In this document: piece after piece, positions 33,562-42,361 of the stretch
How the letters are laid out: each line of letters starts with the position of its first letter
Position numbering within the stretch: position 1 is the first letter of the stretch
Made by a program: the position numbers and the translations under genes
From: Fervidobacterium gondwanense DSM 13020
Lineage (GTDB): Bacteria > Thermotogota > Thermotogae > Thermotogales > Fervidobacteriaceae
Direction: 5' to 3'
NCBI RefSeq assembly: GCF_900143265.1
Contig: NZ_FRDJ01000002.1
Location: forward strand, 124,001-188,000
Length of the DNA stretch: 64,000 nucleotides
The notes under the pieces: generated by a model
The model's database searches: none
The model's input: only the letters and a program-made list of their open reading frames with translations
What the model was told of the DNA's origin: nothing

Positions 33562-36003
33562 TTGAAAGTATTGCCTGGTTTACTCACGGTCCTTTTTCTA
33601 ACATTCTTGATGTCAGTTTTTGGACAGACTTTTGCCTCTAATAATTTTACGATCAACATAGAAATTAGGTTCCCTGATAATATCTTTTTCGACTCGTCCC
33701 CAGATTTGGAAAACGACTTTGCTGCGGAGATAGTTTTCGAAGCTCCTAATGGAATGAGAATGTTATTTCCATCACATAGCCTCATTAACAGCTTTTCAGT
33801 TTCTAATCCAGGTCATTATAGAGTATTTGTTGATGTGTTTTATAAGAGCAAAAGGTATTTCACTGGAAATGGTGAAACATACGTTGGATGGGATAAACCA
33901 GATAGCTTCTTAGTTGTAAATCTAAAGCCCATTACCTCAAAACTTTTAATTACATTCAAGATGGACCAAAAGAGTGAATACTTTAAGGGTAAAGTTATAT
34001 ATTTGGAGAATGTGATCAGCAAAGAGCTCACAACGTTTAGTCAACTAAATGAAGAAGAACCAATAAACTTGGAGCTTCTTCCGAGCAATTATGAAATCGG
34101 TATTGCAAAAAACGATGGTTCGCTTACTAAGTTGGTCAACTATCCTATGGCACTTCAACCCGGTGAATTCTCAGCAATAATGATGAAAGTTGATACAAAG
34201 AAAAACAGTATAATTTTAGAAAAAAATGTTGCTCGCCTGTCAAAAGTAATCTCATTTGATTCAGAGGCAAAGAGGATATGCTTCGAACTAGAAGGAGATT
34301 TTAAGCTGTCAAAAGATGTAAAAGTGGTTGGGTATGAAAAATCAAATTGGGCTAATGTTCTCTACCCTGGTGTGAAAAACTTGATCGTTGAATTTTCAGG
34401 CGATCGCATATCACGAATTCTTTCCTTTGAGAATGATTTTCCAAAAAGAGTGAGAGTTCTTGTTAGCTCGAGGATTAATTCAGTTGGTGGTATGGTTTCA
34501 AATAAATTCAGCGATTTACTAATAGAACTTAACGGAATTTATGATTTGTATTCAGGGGTAGGTAATAACTTAGTGCGTCTTCTTTCACTGGTAGGAAATA
34601 GAAAAGTTATGTTGTATAAGAATAATGACTTTGTATACATTGAAACAGAAAGTGGAATATTCGGACCGTTTATAGATGGAACAAGGTTTTATTTGAAAAG
34701 TAAGAATTCTGATTCGTATGTTCTACTCGTTCAGAGAAGCAGAAACAAGTATTATGGCGATTTTGAAATACTGGCCACAACACAAGGTGGATTTTATTTG
34801 ATAAACGATGTAGAAATAGAACAGTACCTCTATTCCGTTGTCTCAAGCGAAATGCCCTCGACTTATCATTTAGAAGCTCTTAAAGCTCAAGCAGTAGTTG
34901 CCAGAACATACGTTATAGACAAGATTCTTTCTGATCGAAGGTATACAAAAATTGGTGCAAACATTGACGATTCAATAAATTTCCAAGCCTACAACACACA
35001 AAAAACAAACGAAAAAGCAGTAAGTGCTGTAAAATTAACCAGCGGAGAGCTAATGCTCTACAACTCTAAACCTGCATCGACATTTTACTATGCTGTTTCA
35101 GGTGGCGTAAACTTCGATGTTAAGGATGTCTTCAAAATGTCGGTACCATATCTGAAATCGAAAATCAACGGTACAAATATGGCAAGCATCTATTTTTTAG
35201 ATGATGAACAAAGTATTCTGAATTTTTTGAAAAACTGGGATAGACAATCACTGAGCGAGATTGGCTTTGTTGAAGTCGAGAACGGATTTTTTAGATGGAA
35301 AGTTGAGTTTTCTCCACAAGAACTGTACGAGCGTTTAAGTAATCTGAAAGTAAAGTCAGTGTCAATGAAGAATTCTCAGTCTACAAGAGATAATACTCGC
35401 ACCCTGCTTTATAGCGTGTTAGACTTGTCGAAAAAATTAGATGAAAAATATTGGAGTAATAATCCTGTTATTGTTGAAAACACTGATTTAAAAATTGAGG
35501 AAGCGGAAATTTTATCTTTGCGAGAGGAGCAAGGAATTAACTGTTTACAATATTCTAAGAATAATGCTCCCGTAGAAGTTACTGAGGAAGGAGTTACTGA
35601 AGAGGATAAGGAAAATGAAGAGAAAATTACAGACATATATATAAGCAAAAGAACTAATGGAAGATACGTGGAAGAACTCACTGTAGAGACGGCAGACAGC
35701 ATATATAAACTTTCCGAAGCTGACGTTAGAAAACTTTTTGATATTTCAGGAAAGAAAATCACTTTACTTAATGGGATACAACGTGATGACTTTTCTTCAT
35801 TCCCCAGCAAATTCTACTCCATTGATGTAATTAGGGACAGTGAACTAAACATTAATTCTGTAGTCATCTATGGCGGTGGGTTTGGACACGGCATTGGTTT
35901 GAGTCAAGTTGCCGCAAATGCATTTGCCAAAAAATACGGCTGGACATATCAACAGATATTAGAGTATTTCTATAGTGGCACAAAGCTTATAAAAGTTTAC
36001 TAA
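33562..36003 (+). CDS. Exported SpoIID/LytB-domain protein
   Basis: This 813-residue protein has a signal peptide (residues 1-25). The N-terminal 400 residues are beta-rich and unassigned. The SpoIID catalytic domain begins near residue 415 with EIEQYLYSVVSSEMPSTY and LKAQAVVARTYV, has STFYYAVSGGVN near 510, and ends with GGGFGHGIGLSQVAANAFAK. SpoIID-type enzymes are lytic transglycosylases acting on stem-peptide-free peptidoglycan. An acidic insert (about residues 660-690, repeated TEEG/TEED) interrupts the domain. The organism is not expected to sporulate, so a role in growth or wall remodelling is more likely. The start is TTG behind GGGGTGA. Confidence 0.88.
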   Translation: MKVLPGLLTVLFLTFLMSVFGQTFASNNFTINIEIRFPDNIFFDSSPDLENDFAAEIVFEAPNGMRMLFPSHSLINSFSVSNPGHYRVFVDVFYKSKRYFTGNGETYVGWDKPDSFLVVNLKPITSKLLITFKMDQKSEYFKGKVIYLENVISKELTTFSQLNEEEPINLELLPSNYEIGIAKNDGSLTKLVNYPMALQPGEFSAIMMKVDTKKNSIILEKNVARLSKVISFDSEAKRICFELEGDFKLSKDVKVVGYEKSNWANVLYPGVKNLIVEFSGDRISRILSFENDFPKRVRVLVSSRINSVGGMVSNKFSDLLIELNGIYDLYSGVGNNLVRLLSLVGNRKVMLYKNNDFVYIETESGIFGPFIDGTRFYLKSKNSDSYVLLVQRSRNKYYGDFEILATTQGGFYLINDVEIEQYLYSVVSSEMPSTYHLEALKAQAVVARTYVIDKILSDRRYTKIGANIDDSINFQAYNTQKTNEKAVSAVKLTSGELMLYNSKPASTFYYAVSGGVNFDVKDVFKMSVPYLKSKINGTNMASIYFLDDEQSILNFLKNWDRQSLSEIGFVEVENGFFRWKVEFSPQELYERLSNLKVKSVSMKNSQSTRDNTRTLLYSVLDLSKKLDEKYWSNNPVIVENTDLKIEEAEILSLREEQGINCLQYSKNNAPVEVTEEGVTEEDKENEEKITDIYISKRTNGRYVEELTVETADSIYKLSEADVRKLFDISGKKITLLNGIQRDDFSSFPSKFYSIDVIRDSELNINSVVIYGGGFGHGIGLSQVAANAFAKKYGWTYQQILEYFYSGTKLIKVY

Positions 36004-36024
36004 GTCAATCTAAGTGAATTGCTA

Positions 36025-36882
36025 CTAGAGTTTCCTGAACATTTCGTATTGAGTTAATACTATGTTAAATTTATTTTCTAAGAGAGCCTGATGCAACTTG
36101 TCATCTTCCGCAACAGAAACAACAGATATCAAATGAGCATTTGTATTTTGGAGAATATAGTCAACCGAGATATTAATGATAGATGACCAGTCCAAATCTT
36201 CTGAAGATTTCGGGGCACAATCTACAATGTAAGCACTGTTATCTTCATTCTTGCCCCATACTAAGTATCCTTCGACATTTTTAAAGTGCAATCGTACAAG
36301 GTTATATCTTCCGTCAGAAAGTAGGAGCGTAATTGGCTCACGCTGCCAATTTACTTTCCGTGGGATATTTATCTCGTTAGAGATAGCTATGGAATAGACA
36401 AGCCTATTATCAGCGGTAAATGAAGAGTATTTGATTGTCGATGGTTGAGGATTATTCAAAACGAAAGTATTTAGATTACGCACTTTTCGGAATCCGTTCT
36501 TGTCGTAAAAACGTACGGCTCGTTCATCTGAAGATGCAACCTCAAGGAATATACTATCTATATTTTTGGTTTTCAAATGCCTGAAAGCATGCTTCAGAAT
36601 TTGCTCGGCTAAACCTTTTCCTCGCTCATTAGTGACTACTCCCATCGCGTCAATCCTTGCCTTGCTTCCTCGAACAGCAGTTAGTATGAAACCAAGCGGT
36701 TCATTGCCACGCAGAAAGATGAACGAATCAGCAAAAGATATGGAGTTTTCGCGTGCGTCCATTTTGAAAGATAAAACGTTCCAATTTATTGGAACTACAT
36801 AATCAGCAAAGATTCTGTTTACTAACTCAACAAAATCTATCAAAGGGTATTCTGCTAACGTTACAACTCTCGTTTCAGTCAT
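36025..36882 (-). CDS. GNAT-family N-acetyltransferase
   Basis: This 285-residue protein has an N-terminal GNAT domain (residues about 5-155). The acetyl-CoA loop is VTNERGKGLAEQILKHAFRH, followed by IFLEVASSDERAVRFYDKNGF. The C-terminal half (about 160-285) looks like a second, degenerate GNAT-like or accessory domain with no CoA loop. The substrate cannot be inferred. It ends 21 bases from the converging SpoIID gene with no clear terminator. GGGGTG precedes the ATG. Confidence 0.82.
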   Translation of the reverse strand: MTETRVVTLAEYPLIDFVELVNRIFADYVVPINWNVLSFKMDARENSISFADSFIFLRGNEPLGFILTAVRGSKARIDAMGVVTNERGKGLAEQILKHAFRHLKTKNIDSIFLEVASSDERAVRFYDKNGFRKVRNLNTFVLNNPQPSTIKYSSFTADNRLVYSIAISNEINIPRKVNWQREPITLLLSDGRYNLVRLHFKNVEGYLVWGKNEDNSAYIVDCAPKSSEDLDWSSIINISVDYILQNTNAHLISVVSVAEDDKLHQALLENKFNIVLTQYEMFRKL

Positions 36883-36921
36883 ATAAACACCCCCTTGGAA
36901 GTTAAAGAACCTCGGTTAACA

Positions 36922-37242
36922 TTATTTGTCTTTCAGAACGGTTTTGATTGCTCTTACCAAATTTTCGTCCTCAATCCCAAGAACCGATATTTCCTTCTTT
37001 CCAACAGCCTTTGCCAAAGTCTTCTTATCAAACACTTCAAAATAATCAACGTTGTTAATATCGCATCTTATTATAATATCCTTCTTAACCCTCTCACCTG
37101 CATCCTTCGCTATGATTAATAGTTTATCCTTAATTTTTGGGTTATTTAGATATTCTTTTATCATATCTTTTCCAAACACTATCTTATTTGCCTTTGCAGC
37201 GAATCCCAAGTAACTCAGTACTCTAATAAGTTTTTCTTCCAT
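36922..37242 (-). CDS. L7Ae/YlxQ-like K-turn RNA-binding protein
   Basis: This 106-residue protein matches bacterial L7Ae-family proteins: RVLSYLGFAAKANKIVFGKD, LLIIAKDAGERVKKDI and the C-terminal ISVLGIEDENLVRAI. The family binds kink-turn RNAs; YlxQ usually lies by nusA-infB, but here it stands alone between folE2 and an acetyltransferase gene. It may be a ribosome-associated or k-turn-binding factor. Confidence 0.82.
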   Translation of the reverse strand: MEEKLIRVLSYLGFAAKANKIVFGKDMIKEYLNNPKIKDKLLIIAKDAGERVKKDIIIRCDINNVDYFEVFDKKTLAKAVGKKEISVLGIEDENLVRAIKTVLKDK

Positions 37243-37279
37243 TGTTTCACCTCAATGAGATAATCGTTCAATAATGATT

Positions 37280-38062
37280 CTAAATATGAATTTCGTCACT
37301 CATAACACAGGCGTATGCGTTATGCAAATGAATTGATTCAAAACTTTCAACTTCAACTTTGTACCATCTTATTTTATCATATCTTTTAAGTTCAAGTGCA
37401 ACATCTCTTGCTACATCTTCAACAAACTTAGGATTGTCATAAGCGTGTTCAGTTACATACTTTTCATCTGGTCGTTTTAGCAAAGTGTATAGGGGCGAAC
37501 TTGCGTTTCTCTCCACAATTTCAATTATCTCTTCAAACCACACCATTTCCTTGCTTTCAAATGTGACTGTGCAGAAAGCTCTTTGATTGTGGGCTCCACG
37601 CTCACTGATTTCTTTAGAGCACGGGCATAAAGTGTGTATTGGAACTCTAACGCTTGAAAGAAAGTTAAAAGACTCATCGTACATTTCTGCTTCAAATGAA
37701 CACTCGTATTCAAGATAACTTTCACTCCTGGACACAGGAGCCTGTTTCCTGAGAAAGTACGGGAAAGATATTTCGATAAAGGATCTTTTTGCATGTAGAA
37801 CTTCCTTCAATCTGGAAAGTATCTCTCTAATTCTTCTTGGATTAATTTCAAGATGGTACTCATTTAAGACTTCGATGAATCTACTCATGTGCGTGCCTCT
37901 ATATCTCTTTGGAAGATCAACATACATATTTACAGTAGCAACCGTCGACTGAGAACCATTTGTCTTGTCCAGAACAACTACGGGATATCTTACCCCTTTA
38001 ACGCCAACCCTTCTTAGATAGACATTTCTACTATCATGTTGACTTTGAACATCTTTGAGCAT
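37280..38062 (-). CDS. folE2: GTP cyclohydrolase FolE2
   Basis: This 260-residue enzyme is the type IB GTP cyclohydrolase that forms 7,8-dihydroneopterin triphosphate for folate or for modified tRNA bases. The metal-binding Cys lies in TLCPCSKEISERGAHNQRA, and the C-terminus has SFESIHLHNAYACV. Length and blocks agree with the Thermotoga enzyme family. No other folate gene is adjacent. GGAGGTC precedes the ATG. Confidence 0.92.
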   Translation of the reverse strand: MLKDVQSQHDSRNVYLRRVGVKGVRYPVVVLDKTNGSQSTVATVNMYVDLPKRYRGTHMSRFIEVLNEYHLEINPRRIREILSRLKEVLHAKRSFIEISFPYFLRKQAPVSRSESYLEYECSFEAEMYDESFNFLSSVRVPIHTLCPCSKEISERGAHNQRAFCTVTFESKEMVWFEEIIEIVERNASSPLYTLLKRPDEKYVTEHAYDNPKFVEDVARDVALELKRYDKIRWYKVEVESFESIHLHNAYACVMSDEIHI

Positions 38063-38106
38063 CGTCTAGACCTCCGAGAAAAAAAATTAATGATTTTAGA
38101 AGGAGA

Positions 38107-38640
38107 CTAATATGAAGTTGATAGTTTATTCAAAGCTTCTTCGACTCGTTTTTTCATGTCTCCAATCGATATTTCTCTGAGCAACATCAAAGCCTCTTTT
38201 CTGTATATTGAATACTGGAAATTATCTATAAACGATGACAGGAAAAGTTTTGCACTTTCAATTTCTCCAATTTTGTAAAGTGACATTCCAAGGTAAAAGT
38301 ATATCTCATCAGCCCAAGGGTTTTCCTCGTCTTTGATGGTTCTCAATATATCAGCCGATTCTGAATAATTACCATTTCTGTAAGCGCTCTTGGCATTATC
38401 TATTTTCGTTCGTATAGACGTTATTTTTTGTTTTGAAACCAGATTTACCAGATCTTTCAGGTCATTTTCAGAAACGAACTTTTCAAAGTTTTGATCATTA
38501 TTTACGTAAAGTTCGTACGCTTTGACTACCTTTTTTGTCTGCTCTAACTCATTTGATATTTTCAGACTATGAGAATAACTTACTATAAACAATACAGCAA
38601 ATATAGTTAAAAGGATTAGACTAAATTTCTCTACTTTCAT
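38107..38640 (-). CDS. Membrane-anchored TPR-like protein, last gene of HD-GYP operon
   Basis: This 177-residue protein has an N-terminal helix (residues about 5-25) and two to three tetratricopeptide-like repeats (KSAYRNGNYSESADILRTI, YFYLGMSLYKIGEIESAKLF). It probably acts outside the cytoplasm as a protein-interaction scaffold. Its start overlaps the stop of the HD-GYP gene by 4 bases, so it belongs to the same signalling unit. Confidence 0.75.
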   Translation of the reverse strand: MKVEKFSLILLTIFAVLFIVSYSHSLKISNELEQTKKVVKAYELYVNNDQNFEKFVSENDLKDLVNLVSKQKITSIRTKIDNAKSAYRNGNYSESADILRTIKDEENPWADEIYFYLGMSLYKIGEIESAKLFLSSFIDNFQYSIYRKEALMLLREISIGDMKKRVEEALNKLSTSY

Positions 38641-40124
38641 ACACGCATCTCTCCGGGTAAGTTATCTTTATCTTCGAATTCGCGTGATTCTCCATGATTA
38701 TTTAAAAGAATGTCAGAATTTGAAAAGTGTTCAAGAACAGTTTCCCTGAATACATTAAATAGCTCAGGATCGAACTTAGTGCCAACCATGGTTTGCATAA
38801 GTTCTAAGGCTTCTGATGGAGTCAATGCCTTCCTATACGGTCTGTCTTCGGTAAGAGCTATATAAACGTCAACAAGTGCTACAATTTGCGCTCTGAGGCT
38901 TAGTGTATCTTTTGAAAGACCATCAGGATATCCGCTACCATCTACATTTTCATGATGATGCCTGACTATATCCGCTACGAGTTCCCAACCTGGAATCTGT
39001 AAGACGACACGTTCTCCTAATATTGTATGCTCTTTCATAACTTCGAACTCTTCCAAACTTAGCTTTCCGGGTTTTAGGAGAATTCTATCGGGTATTCCAA
39101 TCTTTCCAACATCGTGCAATATTGCACCGTACTTTATTGCGTTGAGTTCCTCGGGGTCAACAATTCCGAGCCTTGAAGCAACTGATAAAGAAAGCTGCAT
39201 AACCTTCCTTGAATGTTCACCTGTGCCAACGTCTTTAAGCTCCACCGTTTCAGCCAAAGTATTAATAAGTAGAAAATTTCTTTCTTCTAAAGCTGATTGC
39301 ATCTCTTCAATTTGAGACATTGTATTCTCAAGTTCTTCTGTTGTCGATTTATACCCTTCAATTGCTTCAACGTATCTTGAAAACAAGTTTTCCAAAGCTT
39401 GCTGTATCTTTCTCAGAGGTTCATGTTGAGTTTCAATTGGTTTATATTCTACATGCTCGCCAGTTTCTACACGCATAATCATATCGTTAATTATTGTCTC
39501 CAGAGCTTCTGTAGCTTTCTCCAAATCTCTCTGTTTATTCCAATGAATTCGGTTGATCGAGAGGAATGCAATCAGAGGTATGAATCCCCAAAGAGCCATG
39601 ATGGAGGCTCTAAGCAATGTGATTTCGGTTGCCGGAATGATTGAAATATCGAATTTTGAATTTGTTGTTGCTGAATGCTTGAGAAATCTTGGAAGCGTAT
39701 TGTTCTCCAATGCACCAATCAAGCCATAATTGTTTGAGTAAACAATTTTTCCGTCTAATGAAATAGCTACGGTATAGTCATCTGAAGGGAAGACGATCGC
39801 CGAAAAAGGTATTTCTATGAGTATCAATTTATCGCTTTCCTTCGTCACGTATTTTAGAGAATATTCTTTAGTCGAAATACCAGGCAAATAACTGTTCGGC
39901 CCCATTTTAAGATAATTTGAATAATCGTAATCGTTTATCTTAAAATCGTTCGAAAGTTCAGTAATTATGCCTATTCTGTTTTCTATGTGCTTGTCAATTG
40001 TGATCGCGAAATTCTTGAGATATACCGATGAGTAATTCAAAACTGAAGAAAAGTATAAGTAAGTCGAAAACAAAAAAACTATTAAAGAGAGAACAAGGAT
40101 AATTATGATGTATTTTGCTTTCAC
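38637..40124 (-). CDS. Transmembrane HD-GYP cyclic-di-GMP phosphodiesterase
   Basis: This 495-residue protein has a TM helix (about 4-27), an extracytoplasmic sensor domain (about 28-175) and a second TM (about 178-198). A coiled-coil/HAMP-like linker (about 205-290) follows, then a C-terminal HD-GYP domain with HSRKVMQ, LHDVGKIGIPDRIL, RHHHENVDGSGYPDGL and VDVYIALTEDRPYRKA. All metal ligands appear intact, so it should hydrolyse c-di-GMP in response to an external signal. It overlaps the upstream binding-protein gene and the downstream TPR gene by 4 bases each. The start is GTG behind AGGAGGT. Confidence 0.9.
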   Translation of the reverse strand: MKAKYIIIILVLSLIVFLFSTYLYFSSVLNYSSVYLKNFAITIDKHIENRIGIITELSNDFKINDYDYSNYLKMGPNSYLPGISTKEYSLKYVTKESDKLILIEIPFSAIVFPSDDYTVAISLDGKIVYSNNYGLIGALENNTLPRFLKHSATTNSKFDISIIPATEITLLRASIMALWGFIPLIAFLSINRIHWNKQRDLEKATEALETIINDMIMRVETGEHVEYKPIETQHEPLRKIQQALENLFSRYVEAIEGYKSTTEELENTMSQIEEMQSALEERNFLLINTLAETVELKDVGTGEHSRKVMQLSLSVASRLGIVDPEELNAIKYGAILHDVGKIGIPDRILLKPGKLSLEEFEVMKEHTILGERVVLQIPGWELVADIVRHHHENVDGSGYPDGLSKDTLSLRAQIVALVDVYIALTEDRPYRKALTPSEALELMQTMVGTKFDPELFNVFRETVLEHFSNSDILLNNHGESREFEDKDNLPGEMRV

Positions 40125-41050
40125 TCTAAAAATACCTCCTTGAACTGTCCTTCTATCACTTTGTAAAGACCTATTTTCTGACTTATTCCATCTGGTGTAA
40201 AGTACAAATATCCCTCTCTGGTGTTTATGATTGATCTGCTTAAAAACCTTTTCATCTGCTCAATTGATAAAAACCTATGATCCGTTAATAGTCTCTCACA
40301 TTCTTCTATTAGCTCTGTCTCCGTGTTTCGAACGCTTAAGGAAGGAACTATTGCATATGTATTTGCAACAACACTTCCGCCTAACGAGAGGAACTCAGGA
40401 GTGAAAGCTGCCTCACTTACTATTATTCTTACATCGTCATCTTTTGTCCTAATATATTTCACTATTTTAGCAGATTCTGTGCCTATAGTTGTCAAGATAA
40501 CCGTATCAAATTGGCTAATCTCAATTGAAAAAAGAGAACTTACATCATCATAATAAACGTAGTTGCCTTCAAACACGTTCAGTAAGCTCTTAAATTCGTC
40601 GGCATATTCTCTATTATTATCATCCAGAACAAGCAATATACGTTTGGCTTCGAATAATTTAAGGTACTTTTTAAATACATCTATTATTTGCAAATTGCTT
40701 GGAGTGAGAGAATAAAAATAACCTGAATTCAAAAGCTTCGTAGAGGAAATTGTTGGAGAGATCGAAAGCATCTTGTATTTCTTTAAATATGGCAATATTT
40801 TCATTCCATCTGTTGACATTGATGGACCTATAACAAACTTAATTCCGAGTCTGGAAAAATACTGAAATGCTTTGTCGACGTTTCCCAAAGTGTTAAAAGT
40901 AACAAGATTTAGCACTGCCTTTTTCTCACTGAGATAGTCATCGGCATGTGTAATTGGGTTGTAAACATATCCAACAGTTTTAGAAGAATAATTAAACCAT
41001 GTGTAGACGACAAGGAACATTAAAAATAAAACTATGAATAGTTTTCTCAT
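40121..41050 (-). CDS. Membrane-anchored periplasmic-binding-protein-like receptor
   Basis: This 309-residue protein has an N-terminal uncleaved-looking hydrophobic segment (residues about 3-21) with no lipobox cysteine. The rest resembles a type 1 (leucine/branched-amino-acid) binding protein: GIKFVIGPSMSTDGM, LSISPTISSTKLLNSGYFYS and DTVILTTIGTESAKIVKYI. It has no ABC transporter neighbours and is coupled to the HD-GYP gene, so it likely presents a ligand to that receptor rather than feeding transport. ATG 41050 follows GGGGTG; a GTG at 41062 is part of that site. Confidence 0.75.
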   Translation of the reverse strand: MRKLFIVLFLMFLVVYTWFNYSSKTVGYVYNPITHADDYLSEKKAVLNLVTFNTLGNVDKAFQYFSRLGIKFVIGPSMSTDGMKILPYLKKYKMLSISPTISSTKLLNSGYFYSLTPSNLQIIDVFKKYLKLFEAKRILLVLDDNNREYADEFKSLLNVFEGNYVYYDDVSSLFSIEISQFDTVILTTIGTESAKIVKYIRTKDDDVRIIVSEAAFTPEFLSLGGSVVANTYAIVPSLSVRNTETELIEECERLLTDHRFLSIEQMKRFLSRSIINTREGYLYFTPDGISQKIGLYKVIEGQFKEVFLE

Positions 41051-41085
41051 CTTTTTAGACACCCCACATGGTTATAGATTATTGA

Positions 41086-41772
41086 TTAGATAAAAAGCCT
41101 GACATCATCGGTGATAACATAATCTATTAAATCAAAAATATCTTTAATTACATCCTTTGAATTCACAGTCCAGAATACAATCTTTACATCAAGCCTTTTA
41201 AGTTCCTTCAGTATACTTTTCAGTCTTTCAGGATACTGCATATAACCTTCAATAGGAAGGTGTGCACTGTATGTATTAGTTTTGAATAACTGTAATATTC
41301 CTTCGTCACTCATTGAAAGGTGGCGATCATCAAAAAGATATCCGAACTTGAGAGTTGGATACTTTTGCTTTAGTTCCGAAATAAGAGTATGGTTAAACGA
41401 ACTGTATATTATTTCTCCCTGATAAAGCTCTTCACACATCTTTAATGCAATTTCGCCAGCCTCGTATTCTTTCAGCTCTATATTCAAGCACTTGCCATCA
41501 GGAGCTGCCTTTAGAAACTCTTCTAACGTAGGGATGGTTAGTCCATCACAAGAATGTTCTTTTAGCTCAGCTAAAGTTAAATCATGAACTTTAAGATCGC
41601 TTCCATCAAAAGTTGAAAGATTATCATCGTGAATCAATACAGGAACACCGTCTCTTGTTAGTCTAACGTCCGTCTCGATACCGTCTGCTCCAAGATCAAT
41701 CGCCTTTAAAAGCGAGGCGAGAGTGTTTTCCTTAACCAAAGTTGGAATTCCTCTGTGACCAAGAATATACAT
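41086..41772 (-). CDS. Glycerophosphodiester phosphodiesterase
   Basis: This 228-residue GDPD-family protein has LGHRGIPTLVKENTLASL, GADGIETDVRLTRDGVPVLIHDD and CLNIELKEYE, supplying the catalytic His pair and metal ligands. It would cleave glycerophosphodiesters to glycerol-3-phosphate. It has no signal peptide and so is cytoplasmic. It precedes the binding-protein/HD-GYP operon by 35 bases and may be co-transcribed from its own extended -10 promoter. Confidence 0.92.
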   Translation of the reverse strand: MYILGHRGIPTLVKENTLASLLKAIDLGADGIETDVRLTRDGVPVLIHDDNLSTFDGSDLKVHDLTLAELKEHSCDGLTIPTLEEFLKAAPDGKCLNIELKEYEAGEIALKMCEELYQGEIIYSSFNHTLISELKQKYPTLKFGYLFDDRHLSMSDEGILQLFKTNTYSAHLPIEGYMQYPERLKSILKELKRLDVKIVFWTVNSKDVIKDIFDLIDYVITDDVRLFI

Positions 41773-41804
41773 TATCTCATCTCCTATTGAAGGGTTACAA
41801 AAAA

Positions 41805-41833
41805 ATTATATCAGAATTTTATTCCTAATCCAA
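41805..41833 (-). promoter_or_regulatory. Promoter of the GDPD gene and downstream signalling operon
   Basis: TTGGAT (41833-41828) and an extended -10 TGATATAAT (TATAAT 41810-41805) are separated by 17 bases on the minus strand. Confidence 0.65.
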
Positions 41834-41861
41834 ACACAAATTTAAGAATTCTTGTAACAAA

Positions 41862-41892
41862 TGAAAAAAGGTCTTGGGCAAACCCAAGACCT
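41862..41892 (-). terminator. Terminator of acpP
   Basis: AGGTCTTGGG pairs with CCCAAGACCT around a 4-nt loop, and the minus strand then reads TTTTTTCAT. Confidence 0.88.
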
Positions 41893-41917
41893 CTATTGAA
41901 CTTATCTACTTTTCAAA

Positions 41918-42151
41918 TCAAATTCGCAACTTTATGGCGTCCACTACATCTTTAACCGTTTTAATCTTTGATAAGTCTTGGTCACTGATTTTTACACCGA
42001 ACTCATCTTCAAAAGCCATAACTAAGTCCACTATGTCTAAGGAATCTGCTCCTAAATCTTCAGTCAAACTCTTTTCCAGTTTAACGTCTGACGCATCAAC
42101 ACCAAGTTGCTCAGCGATGATTTCACATACCTTGCTTTCAAGTTCTTCCAT
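41918..42151 (-). CDS. acpP: Acyl carrier protein
   Basis: This 77-residue acidic four-helix protein carries the phosphopantetheine Ser in [17 protein letters not shown]. It shuttles growing acyl chains among the Fab enzymes. It is transcribed divergently from the degV-fab operon, and terminates at its own hairpin, so ACP is made from a monocistronic message. GGGGGTATATA precedes the ATG. Confidence 0.97.
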   Translation of the reverse strand: MEELESKVCEIIAEQLGVDASDVKLEKSLTEDLGADSLDIVDLVMAFEDEFGVKISDQDLSKIKTVKDVVDAIKLRI

Positions 42152-42228
42152 ATTATATACCCCCTTCTACTTCTTAAGACTTTTAGTTTCCAAATTCAAT
42201 ACGTTGTGACTCCTCACCAACGCAAATT

Positions 42229-42257
42229 AATATACCATATAAAATGTTTGTTGTCAA
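42229..42257 (-). promoter_or_regulatory. Promoter of acpP
   Basis: TTGACA (42257-42252) and TATATT (42234-42229) are separated by 17 bases. The -35 lies inside the inverted repeat TTGTT-GTC-AACAA (42248-42260), a possible operator. Confidence 0.7.
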
Positions 42258-42290
42258 CAACTATTTTTATGTATAGCAAAAAAATTAAAC

Positions 42291-42319
42291 TTGACTAATT
42301 TTGTTGATGTTGATATAAT
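42291..42319 (+). promoter_or_regulatory. Promoter of the degV-fab operon
   Basis: TTGACT (42291-42296) and TATAAT (42314-42319) are separated by 17 bases, with TG two bases upstream of the -10. It is divergent to the acpP promoter, 34 bases away. Confidence 0.8.
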
Positions 42320-42361
42320 TTGTTTGAGCTTCAGCTAGCTATCTTTTGAGAGGTGAGTAAA

